Shown: positions 33,042 to 42,964 of the stretch, one piece after another
Layout: each line of letters opens with the position of its first letter
Position numbering within the stretch: the first letter of the stretch is position 1
Assembly: GCA_905182015.1 (NCBI GenBank)
Contig: CAJIZT010000007.1
Location: 62,001 to 126,000, forward strand
DNA length: 64,000 bases
Direction: 5' to 3'
Source of the DNA: an alpha proteobacterium MED-G09
GTDB lineage: Bacteria > Pseudomonadota > Alphaproteobacteria > MED-G09
The notes under the pieces: generated by a model
The model's input: only the letters and a program-made list of their open reading frames with translations
The model's database searches: none
Told to the model about the DNA's origin: nothing
Translations under genes and position numbers: made by a program

Positions 33042-33461
33042 ATGTCTTTATTGGGAAGTAAAACTGAAGAAAATTTAAAAGCCGCCTTTGCTGGAGAAAG
33101 TCAGGCAAATAGAAGATACTTATATTTTGCACAAAAGGCAGATGTTGAGGGATACAATGACGTTGCAACTGTTTTTAGATCAACAGCCGAAGGTGAAACA
33201 GGCCATGCGCATGGTCATTTAGAGTTTCTTGAAGAGGTCGGTGATCCTGCTACAGGCGAACCAATTGGACCAACTGCTGCGAATCTTAATGCTGCCATTC
33301 AAGGCGAAACGCATGAATATACTGATATGTACCCTGGTATGGCTAAAACAGCTAGAGATGAGGGATTTGATGAAATAGCTGACTGGTTTGAAACTCTTGC
33401 CAAAGCAGAAAAAAGTCATGCAGGAAGGTTTCAAAAAGCATTGGATAATTTAGACGAATAA
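33042..33461 (+). CDS. Rubrerythrin family protein
   Basis: [57 protein letters not shown] Shine-Dalgarno at 33032 supports the ATG at 33042 over 33030. Confidence 0.93.
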   Translation: MSLLGSKTEENLKAAFAGESQANRRYLYFAQKADVEGYNDVATVFRSTAEGETGHAHGHLEFLEEVGDPATGEPIGPTAANLNAAIQGETHEYTDMYPGMAKTARDEGFDEIADWFETLAKAEKSHAGRFQKALDNLDE

Positions 33462-33476
33462 ATAATCTTTTTATTA

Positions 33477-33512
33477 TTGGGCATCGGGTAACTACTCTTT
33501 GCCCAAATTTTT
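33477..33512 (+). terminator. Hairpin plus T-run between rubrerythrin and the Fe-S oxidoreductase gene
   Basis: TTGGGCA-N16-TGCCCAA then ATTTTT. Confidence 0.55.
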
Positions 33513-33522
33513 AGGCATTATC

Positions 33523-34869
33523 ATGGAAGGATCTATTCAGGCTCCTATCAGGCACCCTATCCCTTGGCGCGAAGATGATTTCTTTGATCAGGCCTCTTTA
33601 GATGAGGAGCTAAGAAGGGTATTTGATATATGCCATGGATGCAGACGATGCTTTAATCTTTGTGATAGCTTTCCCCAACTTTTTGATGCTATCGATGAAT
33701 CTGAAAGTGGTGAACTTGATACAGTCGATAGCGATTTATTTCCAAAAATTGCAGATTCCTGTACTTTATGTGATATGTGCTTTCTAACGAAATGTCCGTA
33801 TGTTCCTCCTCACGAATTTAATATTGACTTCCCCCACCTGATGTTGAGGTCTAGAGCTGTTGAGCTTTCGAAAAATGGGAAACCACCGTTCGTACAAAGC
33901 CAATTAGCAAAAACCGACAGGAATGGAGAAATTGGTAAACTAATCGGATTTGTTCTAAATTTTTTCACTAGCCTAAGCAATAAGGTTTTTAGAAAATTCC
34001 TCGACTTTTCTTTTGGTATTGACTTTAAAGTCTTATTGCCAAAATTTGATATGAAAAAGATTAAGGTTCCTAGCGTCAACTTAAGCGGTAAGGCAAAAAA
34101 CCGTAAAGCAGTTATTTTTACAACTTGCTACGCAAATTATAATCGGACTGAGATTGCGGATGCATCACTGGCTATCTTGGCGGCTCAAGGCGTTGAAATT
34201 GAAATCAACTACCCGAGTTGCTGCGGTATGCCTCTTTTAGAGCAAGGTAACATCGAAGAGGTATCAAAATCAGCAAGAAGAATATCACAAAGCTTTATAA
34301 GCTTTATTGATAAGGGTTACGATGTCATTGCACTTGGATCCTCTTGTGCCTTAATGATGAAATATGAATGGCCTCTGATTCTTCCAGAAAATGATGCTGT
34401 TAAAATCTTATCAGAAAATATATTTGATATTGATGAGTACATTGTTGATATTGCAAAAAAGGAAGGCTTAGTGGATGGAATGAATCCAGTTGATGGAGCA
34501 ATCTCTCTTCACCTGGCATGCCATTCAAGAGCACAGAATATGGGGCCAAAATCTAATGAATTACTTCGGCTTATTCCTGATGCGGAAATATCCATTGTTG
34601 AGAGGTGTTCTGGTCATGGCGGTACTTTTGGAGTTTTATCTGAAACACATGACCTAGCTAGAAAAATTGGCAAACCTGCCGCAAGAAAAATTGACCAAAG
34701 CAACCCCTCTTATGTTATTTCGAGCTGCCCTCTAGCATCTAAGCATTTATCGCAGATTATCAAAGAAGATATTAATGATAACAATAGTAAGGACTTTAAG
34801 TCAGGACACCCCGTTGAACTAATGGCGGTGTCTTACGGATTTTTAAAAAAAGATGAAATGAGTGAGTAA
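33523..34869 (+). CDS. Heterodisulfide reductase/GlpC-like Fe-S oxidoreductase
   Basis: 4Fe-4S motifs CHGCRRCFNLCDSFP and CTLCDMCFLTKCPYVPP; CCG-type motifs YPSCCGMPLLEQG and ERCSGHGG; ATG at 33523 preferred. Confidence 0.88.
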   Translation: MEGSIQAPIRHPIPWREDDFFDQASLDEELRRVFDICHGCRRCFNLCDSFPQLFDAIDESESGELDTVDSDLFPKIADSCTLCDMCFLTKCPYVPPHEFNIDFPHLMLRSRAVELSKNGKPPFVQSQLAKTDRNGEIGKLIGFVLNFFTSLSNKVFRKFLDFSFGIDFKVLLPKFDMKKIKVPSVNLSGKAKNRKAVIFTTCYANYNRTEIADASLAILAAQGVEIEINYPSCCGMPLLEQGNIEEVSKSARRISQSFISFIDKGYDVIALGSSCALMMKYEWPLILPENDAVKILSENIFDIDEYIVDIAKKEGLVDGMNPVDGAISLHLACHSRAQNMGPKSNELLRLIPDAEISIVERCSGHGGTFGVLSETHDLARKIGKPAARKIDQSNPSYVISSCPLASKHLSQIIKEDINDNNSKDFKSGHPVELMAVSYGFLKKDEMSE

Positions 34870-35450
34870 TGAAAATAATAGATACTAAAGATATATTGCC
34901 TAATGATGAATATGGATTAATTAGAAAAGAAAAAAGAAACAAGATTCTTTCATATAAAAAACTCAGACGAATAAGTGTCGGTCCTTATGCGACTTTTTAT
35001 TTTGAATCATACAGGACTATGCTTTATCAGATTCAGGAAATGCTTTTTGTTGAAGGGGCTCCAGACGGACAGCTCGAAGATGAGTTGATCGCTTATAATC
35101 CTCTTGTTCCTCAGGGGTCAGATTTAGTTACTACTCTTATGTTTGAAATTAATGATGAGAGAATAAGGACTGCGTTTTTATCCTCAATTGGAAATGTTGA
35201 AGAATTTATTTTTATAATGGTTGGGGACGAAAAAATTAAAGCTAGATTTGAGGATGATATTGAAAGAACAAACTCAAAAGGAAAAGCATCTTCAGTCCAT
35301 TTTTTGCATTTTGATTTTAGTGATATTCAAAAGAATGAATTTTTATCTAAAAGAAGTAAAGTTTGTCTGGGTATTGAGCATGCTAGTTATAGCCATATTG
35401 CTATATTGAATGAAGAGAATATTAAAACACTTTCTAGTGATTTTAATTAG
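34869..35450 (+). CDS. DUF3501 family protein
   Basis: LPNDEYGLIRKEKRNKILSYKKLRRISVGPYATFYFESYRTMLYQIQEMLFVE; position after rubrerythrin and Fe-S oxidoreductase as in known clusters. Confidence 0.82.
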   Translation: MKIIDTKDILPNDEYGLIRKEKRNKILSYKKLRRISVGPYATFYFESYRTMLYQIQEMLFVEGAPDGQLEDELIAYNPLVPQGSDLVTTLMFEINDERIRTAFLSSIGNVEEFIFIMVGDEKIKARFEDDIERTNSKGKASSVHFLHFDFSDIQKNEFLSKRSKVCLGIEHASYSHIAILNEENIKTLSSDFN

Positions 35451-35967
35451 CACCCCATAAATATCTTTTCTCAAAATAACCTTTGAGACGATAAGTATTT
35501 TTAAAGAAGTATTTTTCCTTTTTTATTGATAACTCTATTTCACATATTATTTTATCACAGTCTATTAATTTAACTATTACTCCGTTGTGGATATAGGCAA
35601 TTGGCTTACCGCTAGCATTTTTTAATGTTAAAGGCTTTCTATTTTTTAATGCTTTGTCAATTTCACTAGTTGAGTCATAAACAAGTGCAGTTTTTTTCTT
35701 AGATAACTGACTAGAGCTAATCCAACCCTTTTGATTTCCGGGTAGTAATATTTGAATCCAGTCCCCTTTTTCCCTAAGTATTTTAATAGGGAGACCTCTT
35801 CTTTTATAAACCCAAATAACTTTATTGGCCTTGGACGGACCTGTCCTTAAATATGTCTTATTGTATTTTAGGGATCCCCACTCCTGATTCAGATTATCCG
35901 CATAAAGAGGGCAATTTAAAATTAGAATAACTGTAATATTTATTAATATGATATTAATTATTTTCAT
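35443..35967 (-). CDS. SH3-domain secreted protein (bacterial SH3-like)
   Basis: N-terminal signal peptide; EWGSLKYNKTYLRTGPSKANKVIWVYKRRGLPIKILREKGDWIQI..GWISSSQLS. Confidence 0.82.
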   Translation of the reverse strand: MKIINIILINITVILILNCPLYADNLNQEWGSLKYNKTYLRTGPSKANKVIWVYKRRGLPIKILREKGDWIQILLPGNQKGWISSSQLSKKKTALVYDSTSEIDKALKNRKPLTLKNASGKPIAYIHNGVIVKLIDCDKIICEIELSIKKEKYFFKNTYRLKGYFEKRYLWGAN

Positions 35968-35973
35968 CTTTTA

Positions 35974-36735
35974 TTACAAGCTTCCGTTGAGTGGGTTCTT
36001 AGGATCCCACCTAATTTTTATTAATCTTATGGCATATGAGGATCCGTCAAAGATTAATAGTCTTCCCACAAGATTATCTTTTTGTCCTAGAATTTGCTTA
36101 ATAGCTTCGGTTGCTTGAATTGACCCAATTATTCCAGCAACAGAACCCAGTATACCTAGGGATTCACAATTCTTTTCGCTTTCCTTATTAATTTTTAAAC
36201 ATCTATACGAAGGATTAGGGATCCCATTTTCATTAAACTCATAAGACCGATATGTTGTGACTTGTCCAAAAAAACCTGCCACAGAAGCAGAAACAAGAGG
36301 TTTTTTTTCTTTAAAACAGATATCATTTATAGCCAGACTACTTAAATGATTATCTGTGCAGTCGATAATTATATCATACTCCTTAATGATATTTTTAGTT
36401 CCACCTGAGGTCATTCGACTTTTGTATATATTAATATTAATATTAGGGTTGATGGAGTGAGCAAATTTTTTTGCCTGAGTAACTTTATAAAGACCAATAT
36501 CTTTCATTGAATATATTGGCTGTCGGTGAAGGTTGGAGATATCAACCTTATCATCATCAACTAATCCTATTTCTCCTACCCCTGATCCTGAAATATATTG
36601 CAAGACTGGTGAGCCTAATCCACCTAATCCAATTATTAGTACCTTAGCATTATCAAGTAACTTCTGACCTTGCCCTCCAATTTCCTTTAAAAGAAGATGT
36701 CGAGAATATCTCTCTAATGGATCACCTTTTTTCAT
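35974..36735 (-). CDS. HesA/MoeB/ThiF family adenylyltransferase
   Basis: ERYSRHLLLKEIGGQGQKLLDNAKVLIIGLGGLGSPVLQYISGSGVGEIGLVDDDKVDISNLHRQ. Confidence 0.93.
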   Translation of the reverse strand: MKKGDPLERYSRHLLLKEIGGQGQKLLDNAKVLIIGLGGLGSPVLQYISGSGVGEIGLVDDDKVDISNLHRQPIYSMKDIGLYKVTQAKKFAHSINPNININIYKSRMTSGGTKNIIKEYDIIIDCTDNHLSSLAINDICFKEKKPLVSASVAGFFGQVTTYRSYEFNENGIPNPSYRCLKINKESEKNCESLGILGSVAGIIGSIQATEAIKQILGQKDNLVGRLLIFDGSSYAIRLIKIRWDPKNPLNGSL

Positions 36736-37192
36736 ATTGAGTGCTTATTCCGGTTGAGCCAAAGCCACCTTCGCCTCTTTCGGTATCGTCTAGTTCCTCA
36801 GTAGGTAATAAATTAAACTGAACAATAGGTGCAATTATTAATTGGGCTATTCTCATACCACGCTTAATTTGAAAATTAACTTTACTATGATTGATAAGCA
36901 TAACAGAAATTTCTCCTCTGTAGTCACTATCAATAGTTCCCGGAGAGTTAAGGATTGTAATACCATTCTTAACTGAAAGACCAGATCTTGGTCTTACTTG
37001 GGCTTCGAATCCTAGCGGTAGAGCAATAGCAATGCCTGTTGGAATCATTTCAGCGTTTCCCGGTAGTATTAAAATAGTTTTTTTTTCATCTATAGCGGCC
37101 AATAAATCCATTCCAGCAGCACCCTTTGATTCATATTTTGGAAGGGGCAGATTGAGACCATTCTTAAGAATTTTTGTTGGTAAATTTTTCAT
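36722..37192 (-). CDS. dut: Deoxyuridine 5'-triphosphate nucleotidohydrolase
   Basis: KGAAGMDLLAA; RPRSGLSVKNGITILNSPGTIDSDYRGEI; RGEGGFGSTG. Confidence 0.97.
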   Translation of the reverse strand: MKNLPTKILKNGLNLPLPKYESKGAAGMDLLAAIDEKKTILILPGNAEMIPTGIAIALPLGFEAQVRPRSGLSVKNGITILNSPGTIDSDYRGEISVMLINHSKVNFQIKRGMRIAQLIIAPIVQFNLLPTEELDDTERGEGGFGSTGISTQYEKR

Positions 37193-38391
37193 GCCGCAAC
37201 GTTAAAGAATTTTATAATCTTATGGCAAAGTTTTTCAGCAACAATTTTTTTTGTTAATAATCCCCAGCCCTCTTCAGTGCTACTACTTAAAAATGAAACC
37301 TCATTCATCTCATTATTAAAAACACTTTTATTATCCTGCGTTTGGCTATTTGCGATTATCCAGTCACACGACTTATTAGTTAATTTACCTCTAGCTGACT
37401 TAATAAGGTTTTGAGTTTCGAGAGTAAAACCTACTACTAATTTTGGCCTGTTTATATTTGTTTCACTAATTGTTTTAAGTATATCAGTATTCTGTATTAG
37501 CGGTAAATTGATTTGATTCCTCAATGAATCTGATTTTTTTAACTTATTTTCCGATACCTTTAAAGCTCTCCAATCTGATACTGCTGCTGCAAAAATTGAA
37601 ATATCGACAGGCATAGATTCCTGACATGCATTTAACATTTCTTCTGCTGTTCTTACTTCTGTAACTCTCACATTATCTGGGTGGGGTATATTCACTGGTC
37701 CTGAAATTAGGTGAGTATCGGCACCAAGCTTGCTCAATCTTTCCGCGATCGCATGTCCTTGTTTTCCTGAGGATTGATTTGAAATAAACCTTACTGGATC
37801 AATTGGCTCAATTGTTGGCCCTGATGTAACAAGAGCTGTTCTTCCCGTTAAGGGTCCGGGGCTAAGTAAAAGTTCTATTTCTTTGTATATATCTTCAACT
37901 TTTGACATTTTTCCTGCCCCAGTCTCACCACATGCCATCTCCCCATTATCGGGGCCCACAAAAATATGGCCATATTTTTTTAAAGTTTTGATATTTTCTT
38001 TTGTCGACGGGTTATTCCACATTTTTACATTCATTGATGGTGCTATTAAGAGGGGTTTATTGTTTGCAAGTAGAACTGATGTGGCTAGGCTATCAGAAAT
38101 CCCATAGGACATTTTTGCTAGTATATTTGCAGTTGCGGGAGCCAAAACAACTAAATCAGCGTCTCTGGACAGCTTAATATGACCAATATTAGTTTCACTC
38201 TCTAGATCAAAAAGATCTGTATAAACTTTGTTTTGTGATAAAGCACCAAATGATAATGGCTGAACAAATTGGGTTGCACTTTTAGTAAGAACGCAAGTGA
38301 CATCATCACCACGCCTTTTTATTTCTCTTATAAGGTCTAGTGATCTGTAAGCGGCAATACCCCCGCTTACTATTAAAAGAATTTTTTTCAT
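37189..38391 (-). CDS. coaBC: Bifunctional phosphopantothenoylcysteine decarboxylase/phosphopantothenate-cysteine ligase
   Basis: LLIVSGGIAAYRSLDLIREIKRRG; APSMNVKMWNNPST; VTSGPTIEPIDPVRFISNQSSGKQGHAIAE. Confidence 0.96.
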   Translation of the reverse strand: MKKILLIVSGGIAAYRSLDLIREIKRRGDDVTCVLTKSATQFVQPLSFGALSQNKVYTDLFDLESETNIGHIKLSRDADLVVLAPATANILAKMSYGISDSLATSVLLANNKPLLIAPSMNVKMWNNPSTKENIKTLKKYGHIFVGPDNGEMACGETGAGKMSKVEDIYKEIELLLSPGPLTGRTALVTSGPTIEPIDPVRFISNQSSGKQGHAIAERLSKLGADTHLISGPVNIPHPDNVRVTEVRTAEEMLNACQESMPVDISIFAAAVSDWRALKVSENKLKKSDSLRNQINLPLIQNTDILKTISETNINRPKLVVGFTLETQNLIKSARGKLTNKSCDWIIANSQTQDNKSVFNNEMNEVSFLSSSTEEGWGLLTKKIVAEKLCHKIIKFFNVAA

Positions 38392-38464
38392 AATGATTCC
38401 TTAACTCAAAAAACCAGATAATACCATAATTATATAAAAGTAAAATCTATCATAGAAATTTAAT

Positions 38465-40054
38465 TTATTTATTTATCAATAGGATAGAAAGAATTACTGT
38501 GGAAATAATTAAAAAATAAGCTCTAAAGGAATTGAATTCCACTTTCCTTTTTTCCTTTATTAGGCGTAATGAATTTTTGTCTATTTTTAAGCCATCCTCA
38601 CCAAAAGCTTTTTTTATTTTATTAAAATCATTTTTTGTTTTCTCTATATCTCGGATAATTGATGTATATATTTCTCTAGCATTAGCATTAAGGGATGTCT
38701 CATTGAAAAGAAATTTAGATGGCTGAAAATCTTTTATTGTCGTTAAGCTATCAAGTATTGGCTTGGAAAGATTCCAAATATTTAGCTTTGGATTAAATTC
38801 CCTTGCCACACCCTCAGTCACAACCATAGTTTTTTGAAGCAATAACAATTGTGGCTGAGTCTTCATTTTAAATTGGCTAGTGACTTCAAGTAGTTGTGAT
38901 AAGAGGTGGCCCATTGATATGTTATCAGAATCTTGTCCCTGAATTGGCTCGCCAATAGCTCTTAAGGCTTGAGAAAATTTATCACGATCTTGATCCTCTG
39001 GAATATACCCAGCCTCAAAGTGAATATCAGCAATTTTTTTATAATCTTTTTTAACAAAGCCGGTTAATATTTCCAATAGGTAGCGTCTACTCTGAACGCT
39101 AAGTCTTCCCATTATACCAAAATCAACAGGAATAATTGTAGCATCATCTTTAATGAAAAGATTTCCTTGGTGCATATCTGCATGAAAGAATCCATCGCGT
39201 ATTGCCAAAATTAGGAAAGTTTTCATAATATTTTCACCAATTTCATTAAAATCTATATTTTTTTTTCTAATTTTATTAAGAGATTTTGATGAATTTGAAT
39301 CAACCCATTCCGTTGTTAATATATTTTTTGTGGTTAAATCCCAGAATACTCTTGGGATTTCTATAAATTTATCATTTTCTGTATTTTCAATTATTTCTGA
39401 TTGCGCCGCGGCCTCTAATCTGAGGTCGATTTCCATAAATAAACTTTCTTCAAGAGTTCTAACAATCTCCACTACCCTTAACCTTCTTGCCTCAGGAGAT
39501 ATTTTTTCTAGAATTCTAGCGCCTAAATAAAAATCCTCCAAATCTCTCTCAATTTTACGGCCTATATCTGGACGTAGTATTTTTATCGCCACAGCTTGAG
39601 AAACACCATTGATCTCAATTATAGCTTTGTGTACTTGGGCAATAGAGGCTGCGGCTATAGGTTCTCCAATTTTTTTAAATTTGCTTTTATAGTTTTTACC
39701 GAAAGATTCTATCAAGGATTCTTCTACATATTTTTTATGAAAAGGGGGTAAGCTATCTTGTAGCTCTCTAAGGTGAGCTGATAACTTATTCCCTATTATA
39801 TCTGGGCGTGTCGATAAAAATTGTCCCATTTTTATCCATGTTGGACCAAGCTTCTGAAGAGATTTCGAGAGTCCATCATGACCCTCCGGCGAGAAAATTT
39901 TATAGTATATTTGTATAACCCTAGGGAAGGATTTAAGAATATTGTCAGGAATAAGATTCTTCTCTCTCGATAGGATTAGGAGGCCTCTCAGAAGTCTAAA
40001 TGTTTTAAAAAATCCAAACAATTTATGGTTTCTCCGCCCTATAAATACAAACAA
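38465..40054 (-). CDS. ubiB: ABC1-family kinase-like protein UbiB
   Basis: LQKLGPTWIKMGQFLSTRPDIIG; PIAAASIAQVHKA; GFFHADMHQGNLFIKDDATIIPVDFGIMG. Confidence 0.93.
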   Translation of the reverse strand: MFVFIGRRNHKLFGFFKTFRLLRGLLILSREKNLIPDNILKSFPRVIQIYYKIFSPEGHDGLSKSLQKLGPTWIKMGQFLSTRPDIIGNKLSAHLRELQDSLPPFHKKYVEESLIESFGKNYKSKFKKIGEPIAAASIAQVHKAIIEINGVSQAVAIKILRPDIGRKIERDLEDFYLGARILEKISPEARRLRVVEIVRTLEESLFMEIDLRLEAAAQSEIIENTENDKFIEIPRVFWDLTTKNILTTEWVDSNSSKSLNKIRKKNIDFNEIGENIMKTFLILAIRDGFFHADMHQGNLFIKDDATIIPVDFGIMGRLSVQSRRYLLEILTGFVKKDYKKIADIHFEAGYIPEDQDRDKFSQALRAIGEPIQGQDSDNISMGHLLSQLLEVTSQFKMKTQPQLLLLQKTMVVTEGVAREFNPKLNIWNLSKPILDSLTTIKDFQPSKFLFNETSLNANAREIYTSIIRDIEKTKNDFNKIKKAFGEDGLKIDKNSLRLIKEKRKVEFNSFRAYFLIISTVILSILLINK

Positions 40055-40769
40055 TATTTCCGGTTAATTGCTTTATTGTATTTGATATAAAGCCTGCCTT
40101 AATAATCATATCGTTAAATTCTTCAGGGTTAGGGAATGTTCTTATACTATCCACTAGGTAACGATATGGCGTCTCATCTCCAACTATAAGCTTTCCTAGT
40201 TTTGGTATAAAACCATATGACCAAATATCATATAAGTTTCTAAGCATTATGTCCTTTGGCATAGAAAATTCCATACAGATAAATATTCCACCTGGCTTAA
40301 GAACCCGAAAGCACTCTTCTAGGCATTTTTTTCTATCACTTACATTCCTAATACCAAATGCAATTGTCAATATGTCAGCGTAATTATTCCTTAGAGCGAT
40401 CGACTCCCCGGGAGAACAAATAAAATTACAATTTGATAAAAGATTTTTTCTTACAGACACTTTCCGCCCTTCATTTAACATTTCTTGGTTAATATCAATA
40501 ATATTAACAAAATTATTTTTCGGAAATTTTTCTAAAAATTTGAATGCTATATCACCGGTCCCGCCAGCTAAATCAATGACAATCTGGTCCTCATTTTTGA
40601 CGCTTTTAATGCTACTGATAAAAGTCTTTTTCCATAGCCTTTGCATGCCTAGCGACATAAAGTCATTCATAAGGTCGTATTTATTAGCCACTTTGTTAAA
40701 AATGCCCCTTACTCTTGAGGAGTGTTCTTTATTACCTATTTTTTCGTATCCAAAATTACTTTCTGTCAT
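40023..40769 (-). CDS. ubiE: Ubiquinone/menaquinone biosynthesis methyltransferase
   Basis: VFNKVANKYDLMNDFMSLGMQRLWKK-like; DLAGGTGDIAFKF; AFGIRNVSDRKKCLEECFRVLKPGG. Confidence 0.95.
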   Translation of the reverse strand: MTESNFGYEKIGNKEHSSRVRGIFNKVANKYDLMNDFMSLGMQRLWKKTFISSIKSVKNEDQIVIDLAGGTGDIAFKFLEKFPKNNFVNIIDINQEMLNEGRKVSVRKNLLSNCNFICSPGESIALRNNYADILTIAFGIRNVSDRKKCLEECFRVLKPGGIFICMEFSMPKDIMLRNLYDIWSYGFIPKLGKLIVGDETPYRYLVDSIRTFPNPEEFNDMIIKAGFISNTIKQLTGNIVCIYRAEKP

Positions 40770-40840
40770 TGCAATATCAACCTTTGTGAGAGAACATAGC
40801 CGTTTGTTATTAATATTACCACCTAGGAGTTAAGATTTAA

Positions 40841-41692
40841 ATGCCAGAATTACCAGAGGTTGAAACTGTAAAAAGAGGCTTGGAAGGATCTATAGTTAAT
40901 AAAAAGATAGAAAAAATCTATTTGTCAGGGCTGTCCTTAAGATTCCCACTGCCAGATAACTTTACTTCAATGGCTATTAATAAAAAAATATTATCGGTCT
41001 CAAGGCGTGCAAAATATCTTTTAATTGGCTTATCGGGTAATTTAACAATTATCTCTCATCTTGGTATGTCAGGAAGTTATAGGGTATTAAGCTCCAGTGA
41101 ATCTAAGAATTACACACCGGCAAAACACGATCATTTAATTTTTGACCTAAGTGATTTTAAGGTTGTTTATAATGATCCAAGACGATTTGGATATATGGTA
41201 ATAACAACAAAAAGTCCAGAAGACCACAAGCTCCTTGCCTCATTGGGACCCGAGCCAATGAGCAATAGCTTTAACGAGGAGGTTTTAGCTAAATCTTTTT
41301 TAGGAAAAGATAGGCCAATAAAAAACGCCCTGCTCGATCAAACCATAGTGTCTGGTTTGGGTAATATATATGTCTGCGAGGCTCTTTTTAGGTCTAAGAT
41401 TAATCCTAAAAAAAAGGTTAAGCGGCTTGTTTACGCTAATGGCTCGCCCAAGGATTCTTTAATACTTCTAAAGAATAAAATTAATCAGATAATTCGAGAT
41501 TCTATAGCCCTCGGAGGTTCATCGTTAAAAGACTTTTCCAGTGCTGAGGGTAAAATGGGATACTTTCAGAATACATTTAGGGTCTATGGGAGGGAGGGTG
41601 AAAATTGTATATCAGAAAATTGTAATGAGAAAATAAAGCGGCTTATACAATCGGGTAGGTCAACTTTTTATTGTCCAAAATGTCAAAAATAA
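40841..41692 (+). CDS. mutM: Formamidopyrimidine-DNA glycosylase
   Basis: PELPEVETVKRGLEG N-terminus; DQTIVSGLGNIYVCEALF; C-terminal zinc finger GRSTFYCPKCQK. Confidence 0.97.
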   Translation: MPELPEVETVKRGLEGSIVNKKIEKIYLSGLSLRFPLPDNFTSMAINKKILSVSRRAKYLLIGLSGNLTIISHLGMSGSYRVLSSSESKNYTPAKHDHLIFDLSDFKVVYNDPRRFGYMVITTKSPEDHKLLASLGPEPMSNSFNEEVLAKSFLGKDRPIKNALLDQTIVSGLGNIYVCEALFRSKINPKKKVKRLVYANGSPKDSLILLKNKINQIIRDSIALGGSSLKDFSSAEGKMGYFQNTFRVYGREGENCISENCNEKIKRLIQSGRSTFYCPKCQK

Positions 41693-41782
41693 GTCTGAGA
41701 CAGATAAAATAATTGTATTGAATTTTTACCACTATATAGACTATAACTTGATCATTAAAATTAAGAGTACTTAGGAGAAAAA

Positions 41783-42559
41783 ATGTCAGATAAAAATATA
41801 ATTATTGAAAAAGAAAATGGTATTATTACCGCCTCTCTAAATAGACCGGATGCTCTTAATGCCCTTAATGATGAGTTAATGGATGAATTATTAACTGCTG
41901 TTGATAATTATGAAAAAGATGACTCTCTTAGATGTATGATCTTAACGGGTTCGTCCAAAGCTTTTGCTGCAGGTGCGGATATAAAGCAAATGCAGCCTAA
42001 ATCCTATATGGATGTATACAAAGAAGATTTTATAACAAGAAATTGGGAGAGCGTTGCGAGTTGTCGCAAGCCTATTATTGCAGCAGTTTCTGGGTATGCA
42101 CTTGGCGGCGGCTGTGAGCTAGCAATGATGTGTGACTTTATTCTGGCATCCGAAAGTGCAAAATTTGGACAACCAGAGATCAACTTAGGTGTAAGCCCTG
42201 GAGCTGGTGGTAGTCAAAGATTAACCAGATTCATCGGTAAATCTAAAGCGATGGATATGTGCCTTACTGGAAGAATGATGGATGCCGAAGAGTCTGAAAG
42301 AAGCGGGCTAGTTAGTAGGGTGTTTCCAAATGAAAGCTTTATGAAGGATGTAATGGAAGTGGCTATAGCTGTATCTCAAAAATCTATGATAGCAACTATG
42401 ATGACTAAGGAAATGGTTAATCGTTCTTATGAAACCACCTTGTCTGAAGGTATTAGGTTTGAGAGACGCCTATTTCATTCCATGTTCGCAACTGAAGATA
42501 AAAAAGAGGGAATGTCAGCTTTTATCGACAAGAGAAAACCTGAATTCAAAGATAAATAA
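41783..42559 (+). CDS. Enoyl-CoA hydratase/isomerase family protein
   Basis: ALNRPDALNALNDEL-like; GSSKAFAAGADIKQM; AAVSGYALGGGCELAMMCDFILASESAKFGQPEINLG. Confidence 0.94.
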   Translation: MSDKNIIIEKENGIITASLNRPDALNALNDELMDELLTAVDNYEKDDSLRCMILTGSSKAFAAGADIKQMQPKSYMDVYKEDFITRNWESVASCRKPIIAAVSGYALGGGCELAMMCDFILASESAKFGQPEINLGVSPGAGGSQRLTRFIGKSKAMDMCLTGRMMDAEESERSGLVSRVFPNESFMKDVMEVAIAVSQKSMIATMMTKEMVNRSYETTLSEGIRFERRLFHSMFATEDKKEGMSAFIDKRKPEFKDK

Positions 42560-42582
42560 TTTAGGTAAAATAATAGTAATGC

Positions 42583-42611
42583 TTGACGAAGTATAACTAT
42601 ACAAATATAAC
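42583..42611 (+). promoter_or_regulatory. Sigma70-type promoter for rpsT
   Basis: TTGACG-N17-TATAAC, about 35 nt upstream of the rpsT ATG. Confidence 0.65.
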
Positions 42612-42645
42612 GCCCACTCTATTAAATTTTTATGAGGTTAAGTAA

Positions 42646-42909
42646 ATGGCAAATCTTTCATCATCCAAAAAGATGGTTAGAAAAATTGCAACGAGAACTG
42701 AAAGAAATAAGTCTCATGTGACTAATATGAGGACTTATATCAAGAAAGTTGAGGAAGCAATTACTGCCGGTAACGCTGATGAAGCTAAATTAGCCCTTAG
42801 GGAAGCTCAGCCCAAGATAATGAGTGTTGCGCAAAAAGGTATTCTTCATAAAAATACAGCGTCAAGAAAGATATCTAGACTTGCTAAAAGAGTTAAAAAC
42901 CTCTCCTAA
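42646..42909 (+). CDS. rpsT: 30S ribosomal protein S20
   Basis: [38 protein letters not shown]...[20 protein letters not shown]. Confidence 0.97.
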   Translation: MANLSSSKKMVRKIATRTERNKSHVTNMRTYIKKVEEAITAGNADEAKLALREAQPKIMSVAQKGILHKNTASRKISRLAKRVKNLS

Positions 42910-42913
42910 TTAA

Positions 42914-42964
42914 TACGATTTCATTTTTGCAAGAAGAATATTTTATTTTTTTTAATAAATCGTA
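42914..42964. repeat. Inverted repeat downstream of rpsT
   Basis: TACGATTT (42914-42921) and AAATCGTA (42957-42964), perfect 8-bp arms, T-rich interior. Confidence 0.45.
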
